Shown: positions 44,265-52,857, counted from the first letter of the stretch. The stretch is DNA of 64,000 nucleotides from DASRDZ01 sp035569495 (GCA_035569495.1 DATMMX010000012.1:62001-126000), one strand, 5' to 3'. Program-made: numbers and translations. Notes: generated from the sequence alone by a model not told the origin.

Positions 44265-44767
44265 GCGACACCGGAGAGGGGTTCCTGTCGCGCCTCGACG
44301 CCGTCGAGCAGCGGCTCGCCGCCCATGCCGCCCACGACGCCGCGACCGTTGTGGGGCAGCGCACCGACGCCGACCCGGGCACCGGCGAGCGGTGGGAATG
44401 GGGTCAGGTGTGGGCGCACCTCGCGGAGTTCCTCCCCTACTGGATCGAGCAGACCCGCATCGTCATCGACGGCCACACCGGCGAGCCGGTCGCCTTCGGC
44501 CGGGTCAAGTCCGACCCGGTGCGCGTCGCCGCCATCGCGCGCGACCGTCAGGCGCCGATCGATTCGCTGTGGCAGCGCACGCACCGCGACATTGCAAGCC
44601 TGCGCACGTTTCTCAGCGACCTGCCCGAGGCGGCGTGGCCGGCGCGCGGCGCGCACCAGACGCTCGGCGTGATGACCCTGCCCCACATCGTCGACGAGTT
44701 CATGGTCGGGCATCTCGAACAGCACGCGGCGCAGCTCGACGGCCTGGCATCGCGTGAGCGCGCATGA
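44261..44767 (+). CDS. DinB/MDMPI-fold protein, candidate thiol-dependent maleylacetoacetate isomerase
   Basis: A 168-residue four-helix protein of the DinB/maleylpyruvate-isomerase superfamily. The metal triad is predicted as H53 (QVWAHLAEF), H151 and H155 (VGHLEQHAAQL). The GTG start overlaps the FAH stop, so it is translationally coupled. Mycothiol-dependent maleylpyruvate isomerase has this fold and an equivalent triad. The operon otherwise lacks the isomerase needed between HmgA and FAH, so this protein may fill that step. Fold by pattern is fairly sure; the reaction is inference. A bacillithiol or mycothiol S-transferase is the alternative. Confidence 0.72.
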   Translation: MSDTGEGFLSRLDAVEQRLAAHAAHDAATVVGQRTDADPGTGERWEWGQVWAHLAEFLPYWIEQTRIVIDGHTGEPVAFGRVKSDPVRVAAIARDRQAPIDSLWQRTHRDIASLRTFLSDLPEAAWPARGAHQTLGVMTLPHIVDEFMVGHLEQHAAQLDGLASRERA

Positions 44768-44779
44768 TGGTGGCGGCGC

Positions 44780-44874
44780 TGGCGGGAAGGGAGGGATTCG
44801 AACCCTCGGAGGAGCGTTTGATACCCCTCACCCGCTTAGCAGGCGGGCGCTTTCGGCCACTCAGCCACCTCCCC
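44780..44874 (-). tRNA. tRNA-Ser (anticodon GCU), CCA encoded
   Basis: The acceptor stem GGGGAGG (44874-44868) pairs with CCTTCCC (44790-44784) with one G-T pair, followed by discriminator G and an encoded CCA (44782-44780). The anticodon stem CCCGC/GCGGG encloses the loop CTGCTAA with GCT at 44840-44838. The long variable arm and TTCGAAT T-loop are typical of serine tRNA. Confidence 0.97.
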
Positions 44875-44917
44875 GCGGAGGCTGTCGAGTATACCCAGGC
44901 CGCCGCGCGGTGAATGG

Positions 44918-46582
44918 TCAGGCGCGGCAGCCGCAGCCGGGGCGGGGGGCGGAGGCGAGCAGGGGGCCGGAGGCGGCCAGGGAGGCGGTGCGGATGGCGT
45001 GCCACTCCCGCGTGGCGGCGTCATGGGAGGGCGCGGCGCTGCGGGTGGCGGCGTCCTGGCCGTGGCCACCCCCCTCGCGCTCGCCGTCCCCTGAGCCCCT
45101 GGTGACCAGCAGCGGCCCGGTCCAGGCCCGGGCGGGGAAGCTGGGCTTGCCCGCGTAGACGATGGCGTAGAAGAAGTGCCGCCCGTCCGGGCGGGGGCTG
45201 GGCGTGGTGGGCACGGGGACGTCGACGGTGGCGTGCCCGCGCGCGCCGGAGAGCGGGGCAGAGGCGACCACCGCGCCGGGCGGGGGACCGTCGAAGCGGC
45301 GGCCGCCGGCGAGGCGCTTCAGGGTGGCCGTGCCGTTCATCAGGTAGCGGCGGTGCTGCTCCAGGTAGGACAGCGTGAGCTGGCTCTGGAAGGTGCTCCA
45401 GTTGGGGTTGTCGCCGTAGTAGTAGGAGCGGCCGTCGAGACCGTTGTCACCGACGATCTGCACGCCGATCAGCGGCTCGGTGGGGCTGCCCGCGTCGACG
45501 CGCAGGCGCAGCTTCTCGCCCGGCTCGGCGGCGATGATCGAGCCCTGCCACTCGCCCTCCGGCCCGCGCAGGGTGGCCCACAGGTCGGGGATCTCGGTGG
45601 CCGTGGTGCGGCGGGCGGCGAGCGCCTGCTTGATCGAGTCGGGCAGCGCGTTGGTGGCGAGCACCAGGGAGCGCTGTCCGGGCAGGTAGGTGTTGCCGTC
45701 GTCGTAGCTCGCGCCCGGCGTCGCGTTGGCGAGGATGCCGTCGGCCGACCACTGGTGCCAGTCCCAGTCCATCACCGGGCTGACGTGCCAGCCCTTGGAC
45801 AGGGCGAACCAGTAGCAGCCGGCGTCGCTGTCGAGGCGGCCGCTGCGGCCGTAGGACCCGTGGATCTCGATCAGCGCCATGCGCTCGGCCGCCTGCGGGT
45901 TGAACCCGTAGTCGTCCCAGTTGAGCGCGCCCTTGTCGCCGGGGTGGTTGAACATGCCGATGCCGTCGCCACCGCCGAAGCCGAGGCCGGTGCCGGTGGG
46001 GTCGGGCTCCGGCGTTGCGGCCAGCCACGTCCAGAACGGGTTCATGTGCAGGGATGCGTCGCCGGTGACGGCGCGGCTGGTCCAGTTCTGGCTGAGCAGG
46101 ACGTTGAGGTGGTTCTCCTGGTCGTTGGTCCACTCGAAGCCGCGCAGCAGCGAGAACTCCTCGCCGCGGTACTGGTCGGCCAGGGCGGCCTGGCGGTGCC
46201 ACAGATCGGGCACCGGCACCGCGGCGAGGTTGCCCGCCTGGGCGTCGTTGGCGATGCGCTGGTAGGGCGTGGGGAAGAAGTCGGAGTGGTCGGTGAGCGA
46301 GCAGTAGTCGAGGCCGAGGTCGGCGCGGTACGTGTGCAGGAACTGGGCCACACTCTCGCTGGCGGTGTCGCCGTCGGAGTCGGTGGTGTGGTCGTGCAGG
46401 CTGCCGGCGAGCAACCGGTACGGCCCGATGCGCGGCGGTCCGCCGGGACGCAGCGACGGCCGCGTGGTGATCAGCGCGGGCGCGAGCGCCTGAAAGGTGC
46501 GCGCGGGCAGGGCGAGACCGGCGCCGAGCGCCAGCCCACCGCGGAGCAGGGCGCGACGCGAGATCGTCGGCTGCACGTTCAA
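44918..46582 (-). CDS. Tat-exported PHP-domain metal-dependent protein
   Basis: A protein of about 554 residues. The twin-arginine signal is SRRALLRGGLALGAGLALPA. The mature part has PHP-like metal motifs: LHDHTTDSDGD, LTDHSDFF, NHPGDKG, IEIHGSYG and DWDWHQWSADG. This points to a periplasmic or extracellular phosphoesterase of the DUF3604/PHP type. The C-terminal third is beta-rich and ends in a disordered Gly/Ser region with CGC. The start is uncertain between TTG (46582) and GTG (46576), both after AGAGG; the longer frame lacks the Tat signal at its N-terminus. Confidence 0.72.
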   Translation of the reverse strand: MNVQPTISRRALLRGGLALGAGLALPARTFQALAPALITTRPSLRPGGPPRIGPYRLLAGSLHDHTTDSDGDTASESVAQFLHTYRADLGLDYCSLTDHSDFFPTPYQRIANDAQAGNLAAVPVPDLWHRQAALADQYRGEEFSLLRGFEWTNDQENHLNVLLSQNWTSRAVTGDASLHMNPFWTWLAATPEPDPTGTGLGFGGGDGIGMFNHPGDKGALNWDDYGFNPQAAERMALIEIHGSYGRSGRLDSDAGCYWFALSKGWHVSPVMDWDWHQWSADGILANATPGASYDDGNTYLPGQRSLVLATNALPDSIKQALAARRTTATEIPDLWATLRGPEGEWQGSIIAAEPGEKLRLRVDAGSPTEPLIGVQIVGDNGLDGRSYYYGDNPNWSTFQSQLTLSYLEQHRRYLMNGTATLKRLAGGRRFDGPPPGAVVASAPLSGARGHATVDVPVPTTPSPRPDGRHFFYAIVYAGKPSFPARAWTGPLLVTRGSGDGEREGGGHGQDAATRSAAPSHDAATREWHAIRTASLAASGPLLASAPRPGCGCRA

Positions 46583-46629
46583 AATTCCCGAACCTCTTCC
46601 CTGGCAGGCCTGCAAACCGCCGCCCGTGC

Positions 46630-46660
46630 AGTATGTCGAACGCGGCTCCACCGGCGTCAA
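46630..46660 (-). promoter_or_regulatory. Candidate promoter of the PHP-protein gene
   Basis: On the minus strand TTGACG (46660-46655, 5 of 6 to consensus) and CATACT (46635-46630, 4 of 6) are separated by 19 bases and lie about 48 bases before the TTG start. The spacing is slightly long. Confidence 0.35.
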
Positions 46661-46697
46661 GCGCGCCGCGAGACGATCGCGAGAGCTTAAGCCCGCC

Positions 46698-46928
46698 TTA
46701 ACGACGCGGAGCGACGGGCTCGCGCTTGGACCGCTGCACGCTCACGCGCACCAGCACCACGACGATCAGCGGGATCAGCCACCACGCGGCGACGCCACGC
46801 GCGTTGAGCGCCGCGGTGACGATGAGGCCGGCGGCGACCGTCGCCGCAATGGTCCAGTCGTCGCCGATGATGAACGAGTACCAGAAGCGGCCGAAGGCGA
46901 CGATCCACGACAGCGGGCGGCGCATCAT
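46698..46928 (-). CDS. Small two-span membrane protein
   Basis: A 76-residue protein, MMRRPLSWIVAFGRFWYSFI at the start, with hydrophobic helices at about 24-41 (DDWTIAATVAAGLIVTAA) and 48-64 (AWWLIPLIVVVLVRV) and a basic tail. Family not recognised. The ATG overlaps the stop of the upstream membrane protein by ATGA, so the two are probably made together and may interact. Confidence 0.65.
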   Translation of the reverse strand: MMRRPLSWIVAFGRFWYSFIIGDDWTIAATVAAGLIVTAALNARGVAAWWLIPLIVVVLVRVSVQRSKREPVAPRR

Positions 46929-47656
46929 GTCCTCGCGGGAGTGACGACCAGCGCGTCGCGGCGGCGCTCGATCGCGATGTTGGCCAGCGCGGTCAGCGCG
47001 TAGAGGGCGAGCAGGCCGAGGATGGCGGCGTCCTGGCCGGGCCAGGTGACGCCCAGCCCCTCCAGCGCCCAGAACGAGCCGAAGGTGGTGAGCAGGACGC
47101 CGACCACGAGCTGCAGCAGGCTGCGCGGAATTCTGGTCACCAGCGGCCGCAACACCGCTCCGGCCGCGCCCACCACGAGCAGAGCGGCGGCGCCGGCGAC
47201 CACCGAGGCGCCGAGCTGGTTGGCGTTGGCGCCGAATGAAACGACGATGAAGGCCACCTCCAATCCTTCCAGGACGACTCCTTTGAAGGACAGCACGAAC
47301 GCCGTCCAGTCCACGCCGTCGCCGGTCCAGCGCTCGGCCGTGTCGTCGCCGGCCATCTGCATTCCCGCCAGCCCGCGCGCGGCAACGCGCACCACGCCTT
47401 TGCGGAACCACTGCAGCCCGAAGACCAGCAGCAGCGAGCCGACCACCAGACGCAGCGGGCTGATGGGGATGGCGCTCAGCGCGACGCCGAGCGCCGCGAC
47501 GATCACCGCCAGCACTCCGAATCCCGCCACAGCACCGAGCGCCGTCGACCGCCAGCCGCGCGTCTCCCCGACGCCCAGGACGATGACGACCATCTCGATG
47601 GCCTCGACCATGGCGGCCAGGAAGGTGGTGATCAGGACCGGAACGACACCCGTCAT
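46925..47656 (-). CDS. Polytopic membrane protein, COG4280-like (GDT1/LysE-type topology)
   Basis: A 243-residue protein with six or seven spans. The first contains an acidic pair in AAMVEAIEMVVIVLGVGETR, and a second internal acidic motif occurs at VLEGLEVAFIVVSFG. The inverted-repeat placing of E-x2-E motifs in two half-proteins resembles cation/H+ exchangers of the UPF0016/GDT1 and LysE groups and predicted membrane proteins of COG4280. Metal transport is a guess from topology. It is coupled by ATGA to the small membrane protein downstream. Confidence 0.6.
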   Translation of the reverse strand: MTGVVPVLITTFLAAMVEAIEMVVIVLGVGETRGWRSTALGAVAGFGVLAVIVAALGVALSAIPISPLRLVVGSLLLVFGLQWFRKGVVRVAARGLAGMQMAGDDTAERWTGDGVDWTAFVLSFKGVVLEGLEVAFIVVSFGANANQLGASVVAGAAALLVVGAAGAVLRPLVTRIPRSLLQLVVGVLLTTFGSFWALEGLGVTWPGQDAAILGLLALYALTALANIAIERRRDALVVTPART

Positions 47657-47690
47657 CGCAGGCTATCCAACTCCCACCGCGGGGGCCACG

Positions 47691-48065
47691 TCAACTCGCC
47701 AGGTCCAGCTCGACGTCGTCGTCCGGCTGTGCCCCGCGCATCGAGCGCAGCAGCCCGTCCTGGATGTCGAAGACCACCTCGATCGCCGCCGTCGCCGACA
47801 GCCTGCTTCCCATCCGCCAAGGGTAGGGGAACGGCAGGTCGGCCATCAGCGCGGCGAGCCGCGACAGCAGCAGATCCGGCACCAGCTTGACGCCCCGCAC
47901 GTTCAGCTCCTCCAGCGTCGCCAGCACCGAGTCGCTGCGCCGGAGCAGCGAAACGGCGCCGCGCTCCGCCGCCCGCGCGGCCGCGAACCGTTCGCCCGCG
48001 GACCGGATGTCCCTGCACGCGGCGCCCATCGGGCCCAGGAATTCATAGCCAGAGATTGCTTTCAT
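47691..48065 (-). CDS. Conserved-looking hypothetical protein, 124 residues
   Basis: Not recognised. The sequence MKAISGYEFLGPMGAACRDI is followed by a helical, Arg/Ala-rich middle and a section ELNVRGVKLVPDLLLSRLAA with an acidic end (DDDVELDLAS). It has no membrane span or signal. It starts with an ATG that overlaps the preceding 62-residue gene by ATGA and ends 34 bases before the COG4280-like gene. Confidence 0.5.
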   Translation of the reverse strand: MKAISGYEFLGPMGAACRDIRSAGERFAAARAAERGAVSLLRRSDSVLATLEELNVRGVKLVPDLLLSRLAALMADLPFPYPWRMGSRLSATAAIEVVFDIQDGLLRSMRGAQPDDDVELDLAS

Positions 48066-48250
48066 CCCTGCAACCCCTCGGTCTGCCGGGGGCGCCGCCG
48101 CGGATACGGCCCCCGGCCCATCAGCCAGCGCAGGATCTGGCGCGAACGCGGTCCCGGGTCGGGAGGCGTGTTGGTGGACGCGCTGCCCAGCGAGGCCTTG
48201 CCGGACTCCTCGGCCTCGACGGCGAGGTGGACGATCTCTGCGTGCTCCAT
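48062..48250 (-). CDS. Small hypothetical protein, 62 residues
   Basis: Not recognised. It has an acidic N-terminus (MEHAEIVHLAVEAEESGKAS), then a Pro-rich linker and a strongly basic C-terminus (RRRPRQ). The ATGA overlap with the next gene supports translation. The split charge pattern is that of a small soluble adaptor or of a leader-plus-basic-core peptide, but no modifying enzyme is nearby. Confidence 0.42.
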   Translation of the reverse strand: MEHAEIVHLAVEAEESGKASLGSASTNTPPDPGPRSRQILRWLMGRGPYPRRRPRQTEGLQG

Positions 48251-48323
48251 GATCGGCTTCTCCGCATCATCGATTGAGTGAGAGGGTGATGCATAGTCTG
48301 GACGCACTTGCGGTCCGGGGCCA

Positions 48324-48521
48324 TCAGTCAGATGACTGCAGGTCCGGCGTATCGTCCAGGCACGGCCGGAGCGATCGCAGGAGCAGCGCCGTGACCAGCG
48401 CAGACCTCTCGCGAGGGGGCGTCGGTGAAGCATCGCGCCGCCTCGCCGCGGCCGGGACCGGCCCGTCGGCCATGCCCAGCAGCGCGTCGTCGCGAATGGT
48501 GTCGATGTCGATATCTCTCAT
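48324..48521 (-). CDS. Small hypothetical protein, 65 residues
   Basis: Not recognised. MRDIDIDTIRDDALLGMADG is followed by an Arg/Pro-rich middle and a C-terminal CLDDTPDLQSSD. It lies between two copies of a GTCARATGACT palindrome, one of which overlaps its stop codon. Only the codon pattern and its place in a run of small minus-strand genes support it. Confidence 0.35.
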   Translation of the reverse strand: MRDIDIDTIRDDALLGMADGPVPAAARRRDASPTPPRERSALVTALLLRSLRPCLDDTPDLQSSD

Positions 48522-48574
48522 GGCGAAGCCCACTCTGAGGGTCGCGGAGGGCCGCCGACTTCTGTCAAATGACT
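48325..48574. repeat. Two similar short palindromes, GTCAGATGACT and GTCAAATGACT
   Basis: The first is a 14-bp palindrome, CAGTCAGATGACTG (48325-48338); the second is GTCAAATGAC (48564-48573). They share 10 of 11 bases over the core. The first is upstream of the 62-residue gene; the second lies between the 65-residue gene and the MFS exporter. They could be sites for one dimeric regulator. Confidence 0.35.
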
Positions 48575-48626
48575 CGCGGTGCGTTGATGCTTGGCGGCAT
48601 CACAGCGGCAGCAAAGGGAATGCGAG

Positions 48627-50054
48627 ATGAGCCAGAAGGTCGTCGTCAGCGTCGTCTTCGTGCTGGCGATGTTCATGGCGATCATGGACATCACCATCGT
48701 CAATGTCGCGCTGCCCACCCTGGGGCGCGACTTCGGCGTCGCCGCCGCCGACGTGGGCGTGGTCAGCGTCGGCTTCCTGGTCAGCCTGGCGGTGTTCATC
48801 CCGGCGTCGGGCTGGCTCGGCGACCGGCTCGGGACCAAGCGCGTGCTGCTCACCGCCATCGCCATCTTCACGGTGGCGTCGGGGCTGTGCGGGCTGGCCC
48901 AGAACCTCACCGAGCTGGTCTTCTTCCGCATCCTCCAGGGCGTCGGCGGCGGCATGCTCACCCCGGTGGGCATGGCCATGCTCTACCGTGCGTATCCGCC
49001 ACAGGAGCGGGTGCGCGCCTCGCGCATCCTCACCGTGCCCACCGCCTTCGCGCCGGCGCTGGGTCCGGTGCTCGGCGGATTGCTGATCACAGATCTGTCG
49101 TGGCGCTGGGTCTTCTGGGTCAACCTGCCCATCGGCATCGCCGCCTTCATCTTCGGGCTGCACTCGCTGCAGGAGCACCGCGAGCCCGACCCGGGGCGCT
49201 TCGACCTGCGCGGCTTCGCCCTGGCGGGCATCGGCTTCGCGTCGCTGATGTACGCGGTGACCGAGGGGCCAACCACGGGCTGGTCGTCGGCGCTGGTCCT
49301 GTCCACCGGGTTCATCGGCCTGGCCCTGGTCACGGCGATGGTGTTCGTCGAGCTGCGCACGCCGCAGCCGATGGTGGCGCTGCGCCTGGTCCGCGATCAC
49401 CTGTTCGGCAGCACCCTGGTGGTGATCTTCCTCAGCACCATGGCCTTTCTCGGCGTGCTCTACGCGGTCTCGCTGTTCTTCCAGGACGGGCTCGGCGCCT
49501 CGCCGCTGACCTCGGGACTGAGCACCTTTCCCGAGGCGATCGGCATCATGATCGGCGCCCAGAGCGCGGGAAGGCTGTACCCGCACATCGGGCCGCGCCG
49601 CCTCATCGCCGGCGGGGCGGGCGGCGTCGCCGTCATCGTCGGGTTGATGTCGCTGGTCGGCGCCGGCAGCAGCTCGCTGTGGGTGATGCGGGTGCTGATG
49701 TTCTTCCTCGGCCTTGCGGTGGCGCACGTTTTCGTGCCGTCGCAGGCCGCCGCCTTCGCCACCATCTCCCCCGCCGCCACCGGCCGCGCCTCGACGCTGT
49801 TCAACGCGGTGCGCCAGCTCGGCAGCGCGGTGGGCATCTCGGTGGTGACCAGCGTGCTCTCCATCGTCGGCCCGACGCGCCTCACCGGGGGGAGCGTGGT
49901 GCCCAACCTCGGCGCGTATCACGCCGCCTTCCTGGCCGCGGCCGGGATCGCGGTTCTCGCCGTGGGCGCCGCGCTGCGCATCCGCGATCGCGACGCTGCC
50001 CCGACCATGGTGCCCGCAGACAGGGCGGCGCGGGGAAAGCTCGTCGCCGCCTAG
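48627..50054 (+). CDS. MFS DHA2-family (EmrB/QacA-like) drug exporter
   Basis: A 475-residue, 14-span proton-driven exporter. Motif D1 is in span 1 (MFMAIMDITIVNVALP). Motif A is GWLGDRLGTKRVLL, with a second copy around SAGRLYPHIGPRRLIAGG. Motif C follows (PTAFAPALGPVLGGLL). The ATG at 48627 follows AAGGGAATGCGAG; an earlier in-frame start is weaker. No TetR/MarR regulator is adjacent, but a GTCAAATGAC palindrome sits 53 bases upstream. The cydA gene begins about 48 bases after its stop, so read-through is possible. Confidence 0.92.
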   Translation: MSQKVVVSVVFVLAMFMAIMDITIVNVALPTLGRDFGVAAADVGVVSVGFLVSLAVFIPASGWLGDRLGTKRVLLTAIAIFTVASGLCGLAQNLTELVFFRILQGVGGGMLTPVGMAMLYRAYPPQERVRASRILTVPTAFAPALGPVLGGLLITDLSWRWVFWVNLPIGIAAFIFGLHSLQEHREPDPGRFDLRGFALAGIGFASLMYAVTEGPTTGWSSALVLSTGFIGLALVTAMVFVELRTPQPMVALRLVRDHLFGSTLVVIFLSTMAFLGVLYAVSLFFQDGLGASPLTSGLSTFPEAIGIMIGAQSAGRLYPHIGPRRLIAGGAGGVAVIVGLMSLVGAGSSSLWVMRVLMFFLGLAVAHVFVPSQAAAFATISPAATGRASTLFNAVRQLGSAVGISVVTSVLSIVGPTRLTGGSVVPNLGAYHAAFLAAAGIAVLAVGAALRIRDRDAAPTMVPADRAARGKLVAA

Positions 50055-50102
50055 CCCGGGGCGGGCGATTTGCGGCCCGGCGTCCCCCGGCGTGATGATG
50101 GG

Positions 50103-51488
50103 GTGGTGCACCTCCTGATGGCGGCGGGCTTCACCACCCCTCAGCAGGACTACCTGTTCCAGGCCAGGCAGATGCAGGCGATGTCGTTCGCCGTGCACAT
50201 CCCCCTGGTCTGCTTCGCCATCGCCCTGCCATCGCTGGTGGTGTTCACGGAGTGGATGCACCGGCGCACCGGCAACCCCGTGTACCGCACCCTGGCCAAG
50301 CGCTGGTCGAAGGTGATGATCACGCTGTTCGCCGTCGGTGTGGTGACCGGCACGGTGCTGAGCTTCGAGCTGGGTTTGCTGTGGCCCAATTTCATGGCCA
50401 CCTTCTCTGGCGTCTTCGGTCTTGCCTTCCTCTGCGAGGGCTTCTCCTTCTTCGTCGAGGCCATCTTCATCGCCATCTACGTGTACGGCTGGGACCGCAT
50501 GTCGCCGCGGATGCACCTGCTCTCCGGCATCCCGGTGGTCATCGCCGGGTTCGCCGGCGCGCTGTTCGTCATCTCCGTGAACGGCTGGATGAACCATCCG
50601 GGCGGTTTCACATTGCGCAACGGCGTGGTGAGCGACGTGCAGCCCTTCACCGCGCTGTTCGGCAACTCGTTCTTCTGGCACGAGCTGATCCACATGTACC
50701 TGGCCGGGTTCATCGTCACCGGCTTCGTCCTCGCCTCGGTGTATGCGTGGGGGTGGATGCGCGGTCGTCGCGGCGCGTACTCGCGCGCCGCGCTGGTCAT
50801 CCCCCTGTGCGTCGCCTCGCTGGCCTCGCCGGTGCAGGTGGTGGTCGGCGACTGGGCGGCGCGCACCGTCGCCCAGCAGCAGCCCGTCAAGCTCGCGGAG
50901 ATCGAGGGACTGCCCGCGACCACGCGCGGCGCGCCGGAGCACCTGCTGGGCTGGTTCGACGGCAAGACCGTCGTCGACGGCATCCCCATTCCCGACCTGC
51001 TCTCGATTCTGGCCTTTCATGACCCGAACGCACAGGTCATCGGGCTCAACTCCGTTCCCGCTTCCGACCTGCCGCCCAACAACGCCATCAACACGGTGCG
51101 CTTCGCGTTCCAGGCGATGGTCGGCATCGGCACGCTGCTGGCGCTGATCGGCGTCGTGTTCGTCGTGGTGTGGATGCGGCGGCGGCGATTGCCGCGCAGC
51201 ACCTGGTTCTACCGCGCCCTGGTGCTGGCGGGTCCGCTGTCGGTGGTGGCGGTGATCTGCGGCTGGGTCACCACCGAGGTCGGTCGCCAGCCGTGGGTGG
51301 TGTACGGCTACATGCGCACGGCAGAGGCGGTCACCGGTGCCGGCGGCGTCCCGGTCGGCTTCGGCCTGCTCGCCCTGGTGTACCTGCTGATGATCGCCGG
51401 TGTCGTGTGGGTGCTGCGCCGGCTGGCGCGCGCGCCGCTCGACGTCGGCGCGGGTGCCGCCGCGGGTGTCGCCAGTGCAGCTTTCTGA
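50103..51488 (+). CDS. cydA: Cytochrome bd ubiquinol oxidase subunit I
   Basis: A haem-bearing subunit of about 461 residues that oxidises quinol and reduces O2. Signatures present: the first-span haem His in SFAVHIPLV, the second His in FFWHELIHMYLAG, the Met ligand in FAFQAMVGIGTLL, the Q-loop start QPVKLAEIEGL, and GWVTTEVGRQPWVVYG. The Q-loop is of the short type. The start is uncertain among GTG 50103, GTG 50106 and ATG 50118. The gene overlaps cydB by 14 bases. The assembly exporter CydDC is not present here. Confidence 0.95.
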   Translation: MVHLLMAAGFTTPQQDYLFQARQMQAMSFAVHIPLVCFAIALPSLVVFTEWMHRRTGNPVYRTLAKRWSKVMITLFAVGVVTGTVLSFELGLLWPNFMATFSGVFGLAFLCEGFSFFVEAIFIAIYVYGWDRMSPRMHLLSGIPVVIAGFAGALFVISVNGWMNHPGGFTLRNGVVSDVQPFTALFGNSFFWHELIHMYLAGFIVTGFVLASVYAWGWMRGRRGAYSRAALVIPLCVASLASPVQVVVGDWAARTVAQQQPVKLAEIEGLPATTRGAPEHLLGWFDGKTVVDGIPIPDLLSILAFHDPNAQVIGLNSVPASDLPPNNAINTVRFAFQAMVGIGTLLALIGVVFVVVWMRRRRLPRSTWFYRALVLAGPLSVVAVICGWVTTEVGRQPWVVYGYMRTAEAVTGAGGVPVGFGLLALVYLLMIAGVVWVLRRLARAPLDVGAGAAAGVASAAF

Positions 51489-52692
51489 CGTCCCCGCGAT
51501 CGTCATCCTGCTCGGCCTGGCGGCCTACATGGCGCTTGCGGGCGCCGACTTCGGCACCGGCGTCTGGGAGCTGACCGCTCCGCGAACCGCGCGGGGAATG
51601 GTCATGCGCGACGACATCCACGACGCCATGGGCCCGGTGTGGGAGGCGAACCACGTCTGGCTGATCCTGCTGCTGGTGGTCTGCTGGACCGCGTATCCGA
51701 CGGCCTTCGCCTCGATCTTCTCGACGCTGTCCATCCCGTTCTTCTTCGCGGTGGTGGGCATCATCCTCAGGGGCTCGTCGTACGCGCTGCGCGCCGCGGC
51801 GATCACCCGCCGCGAGCAGGGCGTGATCGACAGCGTGTTCTCCCTCTCCTCCATCCTGACGCCGTTCTTCCTCGGCGCGGCGATCGGCGGCATCGCCTCC
51901 GGACGCGTGCCCGTGGGCAACGCCGCGGGCGACCTGCTGACCAGCTGGGTCAACCCCACCTCGCTCGTGGTCGGCGCGATCGCCGTCGCCGCCGCGGCGC
52001 ATCTCGCCGCCGTCTACCTCGCCGCCGACGCGGCGCACGCGGGGCGCGTCGGGCTGATGAAGGCGTTCCGCGATCGCGCGCTGGTCTCCGGCGTCGCCGC
52101 CGGGGCGCTGGCCATCGGCGGTCTCTTCGTGGTGCACGGCGATGCGCCGCAGTTGTTCAGCGGGCTGACGGGCGGCGCCGGACTGGTCGCGGTGGTGATC
52201 TCCGCCGTGTCCGGTCTGGTCACGTTGGTGCTGGTCCTCGACGGGTGCTATCAGCCCGCGCGGGTTGCGGGGGCGCTGGCCGTCGCGGCGGTCATCGCCG
52301 GCTGGGCCGCCGCGCAGCAGCCGTACATCCTCCCCGGCCTGACCATCCACGCGGCGGCGTCCAGCCGCAACGTGCTGATCGCGGTGCTGCTCAGCGCCGG
52401 CATCGGGGCGCTGGTGCTGGTGCCCTCGCTGGCGCTGCTCTTCAGCCTGAAGCTGCGCGGCGCCTTCGAACGCGTGATTCCTCATGAGCGGATCGTGCCC
52501 GCGCGCGCGAGTCACGCTCAGCGGCGCCGGTCCGCGACGCTGCTGCTGCTGCTCCTCGCCGGCGGCGCGGTGCTCACCGTCTTCGCCGGCGCGGACTGGG
52601 CGCTGGGACTAGGCATCGGCCTGCTCCTGCTCTTCGTCGCCGGCGGCTTCGTCCTGCTCGCCCGCGACGTGGCCGGCAGCCCCTCGGACTGA
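51475..52692 (+). CDS. cydB: Cytochrome bd ubiquinol oxidase subunit II
   Basis: A 405-residue partner of CydA starting with a GTG inside the end of cydA. It is diagnosed by AYMALAGADFGTGVWELTA, GPVWEANHVWLILLLVVCW and AFASIFSTLSIPFFFAVVG. It has eight to nine spans and a long final segment (LLLLLLAGGAVLTVFAGADW). CydB has no haem but is needed for complex assembly. No cydX-like small gene could be seen immediately downstream. Confidence 0.95.
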   Translation: MQLSDVPAIVILLGLAAYMALAGADFGTGVWELTAPRTARGMVMRDDIHDAMGPVWEANHVWLILLLVVCWTAYPTAFASIFSTLSIPFFFAVVGIILRGSSYALRAAAITRREQGVIDSVFSLSSILTPFFLGAAIGGIASGRVPVGNAAGDLLTSWVNPTSLVVGAIAVAAAAHLAAVYLAADAAHAGRVGLMKAFRDRALVSGVAAGALAIGGLFVVHGDAPQLFSGLTGGAGLVAVVISAVSGLVTLVLVLDGCYQPARVAGALAVAAVIAGWAAAQQPYILPGLTIHAAASSRNVLIAVLLSAGIGALVLVPSLALLFSLKLRGAFERVIPHERIVPARASHAQRRRSATLLLLLLAGGAVLTVFAGADWALGLGIGLLLLFVAGGFVLLARDVAGSPSD

Positions 52693-52792
52693 GCCCCGTC
52701 GGCGACCACTGACCGCAGGTCGGACAGCTAGACGTTTTGTCGCGGATTCATCGGCATTCTGTCGCCATAGATTGCCCGGGATATTGCCGCGG

Positions 52793-52822
52793 GTGACAAG
52801 AACGCGTACATCGCGCCATAAT
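52793..52822 (+). promoter_or_regulatory. Candidate sigma-70-type promoter of the signalling operon
   Basis: GTGACA (52793-52798) and CATAAT (52817-52822), each 5 of 6 to consensus, are separated by 18 bases. The predicted leader is about 28 bases with a GAGGAG ribosome site before the ATG at 52858. This is the best promoter match seen in the window. Confidence 0.55.
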
Positions 52823-52857
52823 CGGACACAGGCTGCGAATCAACGCCGAGGAGACGC

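Noticed and set aside
44780..44874. Additional tRNA or attachment site around tRNA-Ser
   Set aside because: No second cloverleaf and no repeat of the tRNA 3' end nearby; no integrase, so no sign of an integrated element.
48600..51506. 968-codon minus-strand frame across the MFS and cydA genes
   Set aside because: His/Gln/Arg/Glu-rich antisense shadow; both plus-strand genes have diagnostic motifs.
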